From Lytechinus pictus (Eukaryota; Echinodermata; Echinoidea; Temnopleuroida; Toxopneustidae), in NCBI RefSeq assembly GCF_037042905.1, contig NC_087246.1:36202001-36266000 (forward strand): a stretch of DNA of 64,000 nt, in the 5' to 3' direction. A model generated the notes under the pieces. That model was not told the DNA's origin, did not search any database, and saw only the letters and a list, made by a program, of their open reading frames with translations. The first letter of the stretch is position 1. Every line of letters starts with the position of its first letter. Both the position numbers and the translations under genes were made by a program. Shown one piece after another: positions 43,341 to 55,600 of the stretch.

Positions 43341-44099
43341 GAGCGTAATCTTATTTGCTACATCAGCTAAAATTAATATCAATAATTGTAAAATTACAAC
43401 AGAATATTTGCAAGTGATTGCAATAAGAAAACGGAAAGTGGAGATGTGACATCGTCAGCCCACCTAGTGAATATTCATGACAACTGTTTTCACAAAATAT
43501 TGCTAAATTTAAACTTCAATAACTTTATTATTTGTTATCCGATTTCGATGAAATTTTCGGCATTTTGCTCAGTGAATTCTACTCTATGTATTAAGATATA
43601 AATATTTTCAGCCCGGACCATCCCTTTAATTGTTGGTCAGAATGTTCTTTTTCAGTATTCCATAGATCATCGATCAACAACCTCAAAAGTTATCGTTTTC
43701 GGGAAGTACTCCCCCCCTTAAGTTGCTGCCATCCCAGGTGATACCATATTCAATGCGGGAGCGGGATTGAACAGTGCTTTCGCTTGGATTGTAAGCTTAT
43801 TGCTGGTGTTAATGTTTTTTTTTCTCCCATTGTTCATTTCATCAGAGAAAAAAAGAGGAATTTAAACTTGATTTTTATCCTACTTTACTTTACATATTGT
43901 GTGGGCACGGTGTGTGGCAAAAATAGTCAATCATTACTATTGCCAAATAAAAACACGGAATATTCCTTAATGGAATGGATGCGGAATGGATGGAAAGGGC
44001 AACTCCCAACTGTGTTCACATCCAGCGACAGCATCCCTTCTACACGGCGACATGCATAGATCGTTACTTTTCATTAAAAAAACAAAGATACAATCATCA

Positions 44100-44258
44100 T
44101 CCGCAATTTGGCAACGTTATCATTTTCGGTTCCGCTTTTCGACGTCGATCGCCTACGGACGTTAACGGCGTCGGGTTCAGAAGAAAGGTGTTTCCATGTC
44201 CTGGAGCTGGAGGAGTGGAGCAGAATATCTTTGGAAAAATCAAAATCTATTATCACTC
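44100..44258 (+). other. Possible 5' UTR exon of the SVOP-type gene
   Basis: The stretch is CpG-rich for this window (several CG in GACGTCGATCGCCTACGGAC) and ends CACTC|GTAAGT at 44258, a consensus donor on the coding strand of the downstream gene. The first coding exon at 46370 has an acceptor directly upstream of 22 bases of UTR, so at least one upstream exon must exist. This is the best candidate I see; there is no direct proof. Confidence 0.3.
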
Positions 44259-44329
44259 GTAAGTAAATTTACCGTAAGTTATTGCTTATTGGCAATTGTC
44301 TTAAGTTTAATCTTGTTCACTAGTGACGG

Positions 44330-45200
44330 TGATAGATTAGGTTCAGATAGTCTAGCTCCGACCGGCCCGGCCCGGCTGTGACCCAGGTCAGATGAGCGCC
44401 CGGCGAAGCCGGGCTCTCAGACTCAGGGCAAAGATCCTCACGTCACCCAGGCCACTCAAGGGTTCATTACATGCCGCCGCGTACAGAAAAATCAAACCAT
44501 AACCCTAGAAGTCGTGTGTTGTGGACGCCAGAACTGAGAAGAAGTGGCGTCGCAGCACACGAGACCCAATAACTATTTTAGTTAGAAATCCACTGCCAAA
44601 CTGTCGAGCTGTCTTGGTTCTTTGTCTGACTTTGCACTCACATTCACACTTCTGCACTTAGAGTTAGACTTAGTCACTCACACTCACACAGTGCGAATAG
44701 CCAGGAGGCTCTGACCACGGAGCCAGGGACGGGATGCCATTGCTCTACACGCACCTAGACAGCTGGCAGCCGTCTGTTTCGAGGAGTTTTTTAACATTTT
44801 ATTTTTTTTAAATTTCTCCTCATACACAGACGGCTCGCTAGCGTGCAGCCACCATTAGGGGACTTGCAATGCAAAATCCCCCCGTCGGGGCTCTTCAATT
44901 TTGTCTTTAATGAGTAAAAATTTTGAAAATTCACGCGACCAAAATGCAAATTAATATTCCCTCTTGGCATCAATTGCCAAAAAACTGAGAAAAATCAAGT
45001 TAAAAGGAACAAAAACAGTGACTTACCTCGGGTGTCGCGCAAATTCACTTCCCCGTTTTATCCGATCTTAAGTACATAAACATATGGCCATTGAGTCCCC
45101 TGTACAGATCGCGCTAGAACTTCGGTCTCTGTATTTGGTGAGTGAAGCCAACGGAGTTCAGCTGAACAACCAACATAACAGAGACCGAAGCTTTTGGTCT
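44330..45200. repeat. CpG-richer intergenic block with strong hairpins
   Basis: GCCGTCTGTTTCGAGGAG at 44769 pairs with CTCCTCATACACAGACGGC ending 44834. CTTCGGTCTCTGT at 45120 pairs exactly with ACAGAGACCGAAG at 45178. GCCCGGCGAAGCCGGGC forms a short hairpin at 44398. On the minus strand ACACCCGAG|GTAAGT (near 45025) is a donor-like site. This could be a promoter region, a composite foldback element, or both. Confidence 0.4.
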
Positions 45201-46369
45201 ACACGCACCGAGTATTTTGGCAACAATAAAGTTGCTGCAAAATACTTGTTTTCTTTAGGGTTTTGAGCCCAAAGTTATCATTCTTATGTAAATAGGCAAC
45301 AATACAATTTAGACCCTTTTAAAACTAAAGGGTTAGACAATATTAGTCTAATTATAAAAAAATTGAAAATATTGAAAGTAGTGGAGCGTTTATACAGTCT
45401 GTTATTGACGCCATCTTGCCGTCTTTGTTATCGTAGCCTAGCTGCAAGACGCGTATAGAGGGCGACAATATCATGAGCAGTGCCAACTTAGATAAAAAAA
45501 ATACTTGCATCGGCAGATAAATATCATGAATCATATGATTCATCACAATAGCAAGCTGTAGGAAAAATGCATAAAATTACACTTTTTTTATATTTCAATG
45601 AAAACAAAGTTATAGAAAGTAAAGAATATTACCATCAGACCATATCCCAAGAAAATTGTTAACAAGAAATGTCGAAATGACAAAAAATTAGACACAAATT
45701 GGTGAACAAAAAATCACAAAACAGGTGGGACAACTTGGCCCGGCGTCAGAGTTGTCCCTGAATCCTTTGTGTAGACTGCTAGACCTCTAAAGGCTCTATG
45801 TGTGGGGCATCCTCTTTGTCCACTTTGTCATCTGATGATTTCAAGGTTTGGATATTTTATCCTACTTCAATATTTATGAAGCAGTCTCCTTTATGAAATT
45901 ATACGGGTAATTTTTATTATCATCGTCATCTCTTTTGCTCTTAATACATGGACATCTTGCTTGTATCATATTATAGCTCTTGCCACGATTTTTGATAATT
46001 TCAATGTATTCAATGTGCACTTGTATGTAGACCTATACATGTTAATGTGAATGATGTATTATATCTTGGAAATATTTAGTATCCATTAAATGCAAAATTT
46101 GTATAATGTGACTTATAAAGTGCCAAATCTCTGTAGAGTGCTTAAGGCACATAAAGATCTAAGAGTTTATTAAATAAAACATTTTTGTTAAATTAAATTA
46201 CCGTAAACATTTTTATGCTACGAAGTATGGATGAAAATAAATTAATGCATTGAATTATATTGAGTTATTATTAATATTAACTTCACTTGTGATGTTCATT
46301 TGTGATCTAAACCGTGTTTTTTTTATTAACTATCATGTTATTTTCATTTATTCTTACAACTCTTTATAG

Positions 46370-46602
46370 ATCTCTGAAGATTTAGTGGACAATGGTAAAA
46401 TTTCGCAAAGGTGGCGCAATAGAGGCAGGAACCACCGAGAATGACTCCCCCTCCAGGGGCAGTATTGGAGGAAACAGTATGGATGAAGTAGACTTGGGCT
46501 GGGGAGGAGGTCTAGGATCCCTTTCCCGTGATGGTCCGCTTGGGAAAGGCTTTGGGTCCTTTGACGGGCAAGCTGAAGCTTCGGCTAGAGGAGAATGTGA
46601 AG
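46370..46602 (+). CDS. SVOP: SVOP exon with start codon
   Basis: Acceptor CTCTTTATAG at 46369, then 22 bases of UTR with an in-frame TAG, ATG at 46392 and donor GTGAAG|GTGAGG. It encodes [20 protein letters not shown] followed by a Gly-rich [20 protein letters not shown] segment. MVKFRK matches the VVKFRR at the vertebrate SVOP N-terminus, supporting this start. The long Gly/Ser stretch appears lineage-specific. Confidence 0.85.
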
Positions 46603-49600
46603 GTGAGGTTTATAAAAATATCATTCAAAGTTCATAATTTTGGGTGATAAAAAGACGATAAAAAAAACTAGTACGGACGATGAATGTCAGCATTTGTACC
46701 AGAATATTTGCTCTTATGAAGCACTGGACGGACAAGCTATATTGTACAAGATAACAGCGGTTCACCCTTTTTCCCGGGCCCATTTCCTTTCTTTAAACTC
46801 TTCATTATCTGTTGACTATATAATACATACAATGCATCTGATTTGTACTTCATTCTTTGTAATCTGTTCATGTACAGATGTATTGATCTTTGTATATCCA
46901 TTTTTTTGTAGTTTTTTTCATATTTGATTCTATTCTGTATGTTTAATACCATTACAGATGAATTCACAGTAGAGCAAGCTGTTGAAGCTATAGGATTTGG
47001 ATGGTATCAAATTAGGATATCAGCTCTGACAGGATTCTGTTGGGTAAGTCCTTTGATAATAAAATATTTAATATTTCATATCAGTCTTTTCCTGTTACCC
47101 CTTTTTGTTTGTCTCCGTTATGATGTTTTTTTTTTCTTACATGACTTAGATTTCTTAGCATCTTAGTCTAATTCTAATTTAGTGCAATGCTCAGTTGGTT
47201 TAATTTCCACTTCTATCCACTCATTATTTTATTAAATGAAAATTTGGGTCATAAGCAGTTCCACACATTGACTAAGTGGTATTACAGCAAGTAGATATTA
47301 GGAAAAAAGTATTGCCTATTAAACTGTATATTGGAAAAATGGTAAATGGGCTAATTGGCAATTTAGAACAAATGTTTAGCATGCAAACTGGTTTATAGCA
47401 TTAGAATTAGACCATTAGGATGAGACCAAATAGAAATCAGACGGCATGGGTGTTGACCAGTCGACAATTGACCTGATGAAACTCCATCCTGGTTATTTTA
47501 TTCCTTATACTAGATGGCTGATGCAATGGAGATGATGATATTATCTATCCTCTCACCTATTTTGAGATGTGAATGGAGATTAAGTTCATGGCAAGAAGCC
47601 CTTATCACGACCGTTGTATTCATTGGTATGTTCATCAGCTCCACCATCTGGGGTATGATCTGTGACAAATTTGGAAGAAGATCGGTGAGTAGACTGTACT
47701 CCCCCCTCTCTCCCTTTCTGTGCCAGACTACCCAACTATATAGAGGATTTTTTCCCATTCCTATATTCATTCCTATATTTTATATGAAATATTTCAGCAT
47801 CATCCTTTGGGAAATTATGTTTTTTTCCTATTTTTCCCCCTTTTTCCCATATAAAATGATTTAGAGTCTGCTGTTGCTTATTGCACAGTGATCATGTTAA
47901 ATTGAGTGATATTTGAAGTTAAAGGAGAATGAAACCCTTGAAACTAGCTGACAACATATCAAAGAGAAAAATCAAAGAAAAATATTGTTGAAAGTTTGAG
48001 GAAGATTGAATGAATAATAAGAAAGTTATGAACATTTGAATATTGAGATCACTAGTGCCATGTAGATCCTCCCATCGGCGATGCGACCAAGATCTGTGAT
48101 ATCACACACGTACAACTCCCTCATTACTTTGGTACTTATTTCACTTATATTCTCACTTTTATAGAGTCTATCACAAGGTTAGGTGTTTTCTTTATGAGAT
48201 GACAAGTACAGAGGTTTCACAACATTATATCATTGATGAATCGTTTGTCATATGATTAGAATGAGCAAAAAGAGATGTTTTGGGGTATATTTTCAGTGTC
48301 CGAATGGGAGAGTTGTACGTGTGTGACATCACAGATCTTGGTCGCATTGCCAATGGGAGGATCTCCATAGCATTAGTGATCTCGACATTCAAATGCTCAT
48401 AACTCTTTTATTGCTAGTCCTATTTTACTCAAAGTTTTGTTGATCTTATTCTTTGATTTTTCTGCTTTCACAAAAGCTAACTTGCTCCAAGAGTTTCATT
48501 CTCCTTTAAATACAACATTTATAAAAAAATCAGATTGGATGTAGTTGAATTTTTATATTGCAAATTTGTTTAGATGGCTAAAAGCTTTTAAAAGTGACTT
48601 TTACATAATGGATGAATCTTGTGTGATGATGATAGTGCTGAAGATGATGACAGTGATGATGATGAATTAGCTCAGCCACCATGCTGGTGAACATAGGATA
48701 AAAATGTTCCTTCCAAGTTTACTACTATGTGCCAAAGTATTTTGAACGTTAGCAAAAACAGGATTGTACATTCATACCCATCATTAAAAAGAATCGATGC
48801 CCTAATAGATATATCAATTTATTTACATATTTGATAATATTTGAGTATGATGATATACAAAATGATAGAGGTTGAAAGGTTTCTCATTGCGCATTTGACT
48901 CCCATGTTAAAATTACAGCTCATAATTCATAATCATTTGTTTGCTTATAATGATCCCAAAAAATGGGTATGGATGAAAAGAAGCAAAAACGATAAAGTTT
49001 TTTGTTGATCTGAAGCTGAATTCCAGTTCCTCACCACCACACAGTTACAATGTACACACGCATCCTTTGGCAAGATGTCATTTCAAATAGTTTTTCATTC
49101 ATTACCTACTGGAACCAGGTGGTTCCTATGTATTTTCTATGGAAATTGCAGTCACTATAACTGTTAGAATGATTGCCTACTGTAGGCTGTGACAGCCAAT
49201 TTAGTGTCCAGATGCTCATCATTTTATTACCCAAGGAGGAGAAAAAGTAAATGCACTTTGTGCAAACATTGAAGGGAGTATCCAATGGTCGGTTAGTGAT
49301 ATTGGTAAAGCAAAGTGATGATGTCCCCATTTATTAGTGTTTTCATATGAAAAATAAATGATAATGATGATATTGATATTGTATATTTAGGGTCTCATCA
49401 TTGCCAGTGCCTGGATCTTCTATTTCGGAGTAGTGAGCAGTTTCGCCCCTACGTTCGGTTGGATTCTTGTTATGCGAGGCTTAGTTGGAGTCGGTGTTGG
49501 AGGAGTCCCCCAATCGTAAGTTTATTTTCAATACCATCGCCAACTGCTAGCAAGTCTAACGTTCAGTTTGATTCAAAGCCTGTGTAACATTCGGTATGGG

Positions 49601-52600
49601 TTTGGTGATGTCGATTATATTGACATATTATTCTACCATGTCTCTCTCCATAGACAGTTGCATCACTTTCATTGACTATTTCTTTGAGAAAATTTGAATT
49701 TTTCCATCAATCAGATTAAGCACCCTTGCTTGGTGTTTCTTGTTTTTGTCTCGCCTGCATAGCAGAGCGAGACTATAGGCGCCGCTTTTCCGACGGCGGT
49801 GGCGGCGGCGGCGGCGTCAACATCAAATCTTAACCTAAGGTTAAGTTTTTGAAATTACATCATAACTTAGAAAGTGTATGGACCTAGTTCATGAAACTTG
49901 AACATTTAAGGTTAATCAAGTATTACTTAATATCCTGCCTGAGTTTCAGGTCACATGACCAAGGTCAAAGGTCATTTAGGGTCAATGAACTTAGACCATG
50001 TTAGGAGAATTATTTTCAAAATCTTAACCGAAGGTTAAGTTTTTGAAATGACATCATAACTTAGAAAGTATATGGACCTAGTTCATGAAACTTCGGCATA
50101 AGGTTAATCAAGTATTAGTAAACATCCTGCTCGAGTTTCAGGTCACGTGACCAAGGTCAAAAGGTCATTTAGGGTCAATGAACTTTGGTCAAGTTGGGGG
50201 TATTTGTTGAATTACTATCATAACTTTGAAAATTTATGGATCTAGTTCATGAAACTTGGACATAAGGTTAATCAAGTATTAGTGAACATCCTGCCTGAGT
50301 TTCAGGTCACATGACCAAGGTCAAAGGTCATTTAGGGTCAATGAACTTTGGCCAAGTTGGGGGTATTTGTTAAATTACCATTCTAACTCTGAAAGTTTAT
50401 GGATCTAGTTCATAAAACTTGGACATAAGGTTAATCAAGTACCACTGAATATCCTGTGCAAGTTTCAGGTCACATGGCCATGGTCAATGGTCATTAAAGG
50501 TCAATGAACTTTGGCCGTGTTAGGGGTATTTGTTGAATTACCATCCTAACTCTGAAAGTTTATGGATCTAGTTCATAAAACTTGGGATATAAGAGTAATC
50601 AAGTATCACTGAACATCCCCTGTGAGTTTCAGGTCACAAAACCAAGGTCAAAGGTCAGTTAAGGTCAATAAACTTAGGCCATGTTGGGGTAATTGTTGAA
50701 TTACCATCATAACTTTGAAAGTTTATGGATAGAGTGAATGAAATGTGGACATGGGTGTAGTTGACAAGTCTTAAGTCACCATTCAAATGTCATTTATGGT
50801 CAATGAACGTGGTATTATGTCATTATATGAATGGTGTTTTTGTGAATGATTATTTTATAGTAGTTTTCAAAGTTAGCACTGCTGCTATATTAAATCGCGT
50901 AATACAGGCGAGACTGCCAGAGGCGTTCCACTTGTTTATGATAAAAGTCCCTTTAAATTCTTATTATACATATCACTTGACTGTTTATCAAAACCTACAA
51001 AAATAATATCCTGCATTTTCTGTCCTATTCCATCTGACGGGTGGATTTATAACAAAAAGGGGGGAAATGTCCCTTTTTAATTCTTTAGTTTGAGGTCATG
51101 GACCCTACTATTTTTATTCAAAAATATTTTTGTTACAAGTTTTAAACATACATTTAGATACATTATCTGGTTTAAAATCACATTTATTTCACAAGTATTT
51201 TATGATACTCTATTGTTTTATCTCTTTGGCAATTCAAAAGTTAATAATTGATAATATTTTTAGTTTTTTTTCTTCATTTTTTTTGTATGTGGTGCTCTTT
51301 TCCAGGCTTCGATGGTGAAGACAAAGTATCTAAACTATTTTAGCTGTCATTCCTTGACAGACTTTTATAATCTGAGTTTTGAATATGCTGATAAATGGAA
51401 TTACAAGAAAGTAGATATTTTTTTTTTACAACCTGACTGCTAAAACCTGTGGAACAATCTAATTTGGAAATGCAAAAGGTGATATCATAAGTTTACATTT
51501 TACATGAGACCCTAAATGATAAAATGTTGCACCTTACTGATGACTTTTTTAATGATAATCATAATACAAGTATTAACTAATGTGTTTAGGGTTTTATTCC
51601 ATAAAAGGATACTTTTATTTCTGAACAATTCTTGTTGATAATATGGTCATACATGTAATAAATCACTGAGCTTTGATTATGGATGTTAATCAATGATTAG
51701 TATTGATCGTATTTTTTTTCTAACAGGGTCACTCTATATTCTGAATTTCTACCATCCAAAGTCAGAGGACTGTGTGTTACATTTATTGAGGTAAGTTAAT
51801 GTGTTTTTCAGGTATATTTCAATTTATCTCCAGTAATGTTTTTCTTAAATGTCCATGAACCACCATTTTCCTTCAAACGTCCAACTTTCACTTTACAGGA
51901 GTCTTTGCTATCATATCAAACACCATCATGATCATCATTCTAAAATATTTTTTATTTAATTGCATGATATGTACATACATTGTATATGCAATTTGAACAT
52001 TTCACAATACATGCACCATTAATATTCATTATCATGAGAGTCAACAAATTTTTGCCACAAGTAAGGATTTAAACAATAAAGAAATGTTTTTAAACCGAAC
52101 AATGAATCCCAAATACAGGGAACAATAAGGATTAATCTGTATAACTAGCATTAAGATTCTAAAAAACCTGGGGACTGTTTCACTAAAGGACTTGTCAGAC
52201 ATATCCAACAAGTCAACAGTTACCATGGTAATGGTACTTCTCAGTCAATCACAATCAAGGAAAGTTGTCAGATCTGACACAACTTGTCAGACAAAAAATA
52301 TTGAAGAAATGCTCATCAGTAATGTTTAACTGAGAATAGGAGAGAAACACTGATTAGTACAAGGTGTTTAGTTGACCAATCTCTCATAATTAACACTGTA
52401 GATTGACGTGAAGGTTTAAGGTTTCATTTATACATGTATCTACATTCCACATTTGTATACATTGACAACTGAATTTACAAGCAATCACTTAATAAAAAGA
52501 ACATAGATTTTCTTAGACTTGTAAAGTGCAAACAAAGTTCCTGTATAAAACATTGAATGTACAGAAAGTACTAATAATGATATCTTGTAGTGTCTTCAAA

Positions 52601-55600
52601 ATCCTAGTGTTGATGGAAGAACGCCCTTAACACCACACTTTCACGCATCGCATGCGTGCAAAAACACCCTTAGCAGCTCACATTAGGGCATTAGGGCATT
52701 TCTGCCCGGAGATGAGGAAATAATGACTGAGAAAAAAAGACATGGGGACAGAGCTTGTTGGTTGAATATCACAAGGCCACAATATTGGATGCAACTTGTG
52801 CTCAAAGATGTATTTTTACCAGGTTTATTGTTATTAATATGAGTAGAGAAAACTTTCAAGTGGACAGTAATATTGAATAGAATAGATGGATGTTCTTGCT
52901 GAGCTTTATTTCAGAGGGCTGTTTCATAATCCTTTTTGTAAAGTCATCCCTGACTGGTTACCCTTTTTTCTGTGTAAATTTGATACCCAAACTCTACATG
53001 TGTCATGTGGTAACATAATTTGAGTGCGTTTCTATAACCCTGATCAAATTTTGAAAAGATATTGAAATTTTCATTCTGATTATTGTTAAAAAATGAAAGA
53101 AAAAAAAAAGATAATGATTGAAAATCTGATTTAGCACCCAAGAAATAACTGCCACTGGTGTGGGAAGTCATCTGTGTTAACAAACAAACATCTTTATTAA
53201 ACACCATTCAGGTTTTAGTAATGTAGACAAAACAATAATGATTACAGAACAGCTTTAAACAAAACAGATCTCTTATAATTGAAAATTGCAATATAGAGAT
53301 GAATTGTACAGTAGTTTCGGACTTGAATGAAACGATATGTTATATGCTCAGTTGCATTATATGGGCATTTTCACGGTAACTGACATTACACGGCACAATG
53401 TTTTCACATCTTTCATTGTGTGTATCTCTAAAACAACAAATGATGGGAGTTTGCTTTTGATAGAGTTAATAAAGTGAACCTTGCTGTATACTCTGATACT
53501 AAGTTTTCCTATGTAACCACATTTTTTTACGCATCAGCAAGCAAAAATGTGTCGGTAACAAATTGTCTCAGAAACTTCAGGTCTTGTTTTATTAAAAAAC
53601 ATAAAGCATTTTACATGAATATCAACTTGATTTTTTTGCCTCTGTGTCCATCTGTGGTGAAAATGCCTATATGCATACCAGGAGTATGTTACTTCATGCA
53701 CTTTGTCTCATAGAGATGAATTATTTTTATTGCAGGTAGCAAAATCAATTCATACTTACATTTCCATATATGGTATTGGTAATCTGTAGCTTGTGTTACA
53801 CATCAGGGCAGTTTGAGTACTTATTATTATTAACCTTATGGGCTATTCCACGGTTACCCACGTTACATTTGGAGACACCTTGACTCATACTTGGAGCTGT
53901 AACTCAATTGTTATTGATAGGAACTAAACATCTCTTTATCACAACATAGTACGCAGTCTGACTATCCTTTGTATAAAAACAAAACTTGGGAAATTTCATT
54001 ATGCTCCTGGCAAATCTTTTAAATGTGTTGGTTACTCATGTTACATGATTTGGACATGCATAAAATGAAAAGTGGACATAAGTGAAAAGTGTCCTCATAC
54101 AAGGCTTTTATGAAAGTTGATTATATCCATTTCAAAGAAGTATATTAGGGAGACAAATTTGTATATAATTAAAAAAATAAAGAACACATGGTTTTTACTA
54201 GGGGTGCAGATAAAGTGGTTACTCATGTTACGGTTCAGATGGGCTATATGTACAAAGACACATTGAGCTCATGTCCACCAACCTATGGAATTGCCCTTAT
54301 CAGACATCTGAACAGGGCAACTTTGATACATTGATGACTGCTTAAGACTGGGGTCAAATGGCCGGTCAATGAATTTCCAATTGTTTATCCACTGGCCCAA
54401 TTATTGCCTGCTCAGGAAAGTCAATGAGAAAATGCGTGGAAATGCATCCTTAAACCGCGCAGTGCTATACGTCACAATGTTAATCAGGTTGAGACAACGC
54501 TGGATACTGCATCCCTAGGCCAGGGACGCATCATTTCAATTACGTCACAATGGTAAAGTTCAGAGGCTCAGTCTTCTCAACATGACAAACTCATTCTTAA
54601 ACTTTGAAATATCTAAATTTGAACGATTTTTGTCTCACCTGCATAGCAGAATGAGACTATAGGCGCCGCTTTTCCGACGGCGGCGGCGTCAACACCAAAT
54701 CTTAACCTGAGGTTAAGTTTTTGAAATGACAGCATAACTTAGGAAGTATATGGACCTAGTTCATGAAACTTGGCCATAAGGTTAATCAAGTATTACTGAA
54801 CATCCTGCCTGAGTTTCATGTCACATGACCAAGGTCAAAGGTCATTTAGGGTCAATGAACTTAGACCATGTTGGGGGAATCAACATCAAAATCTTAACCT
54901 AAGGTTAAGTTTTTGAAATGTCATCATAAATTAGAAAATATATGGACCTAGTTCATGAAACTTATACATAAGGTTAATCAAGTATTACTGAACATCCTGC
55001 ATGAGTTTCACGACACATGACCAAGGTCAAAGGTCATTTAGGGTCAATGAACTTTGGCCGAATTGGGGGTATCTGTTGAATTACCATCATAACTTTGAAA
55101 GTTTATGGATCTGATTCATGAAACTTGGACATAATAGTAATCAAGTATTACTGAACATCCTGTGCAAGTTTCAGGTCACATGATCAAGGTCAAAGGTCAT
55201 TTAGGGTCAATGAACTTTGGCCAAATTGGGGTATTTGTTGAATTACAGCCATAAATTTGAAAGTGTGTTGGTCTATTTCATAAAACTTGGACATAAGAGT
55301 AATCAAGTATCACTGAACATCCTGTGCGAGTTTCAGGTCACATGAACAAGGTCAAAGGTCATGTAAGGTCAAAGAACTTTGGCCACGTTGGGGGTATTTG
55401 TTGAATTGCCATCATATCTCTATAAGTGTATTGGTCTAATTCATAAAATGTGGAAATACGAGTAACCAAGTATCACTGAACATCTTGTGCGAGTTATAGT
55501 AGTTTTCAAAATCAGCACTGCTGCTATATTGAATCGCGTGATGCAGGTGAGACGGCCAGAGGCATTCCACTTGTTACATTAGAAGTCTGATTTGGCTAAT

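Noticed and set aside
46640..46927. 95-codon plus-strand frame between SVOP exons 1 and 2
   Set aside because: It lies in an intron with clear splice sites on both sides and reads hydrophobic AT-rich sequence without family likeness.
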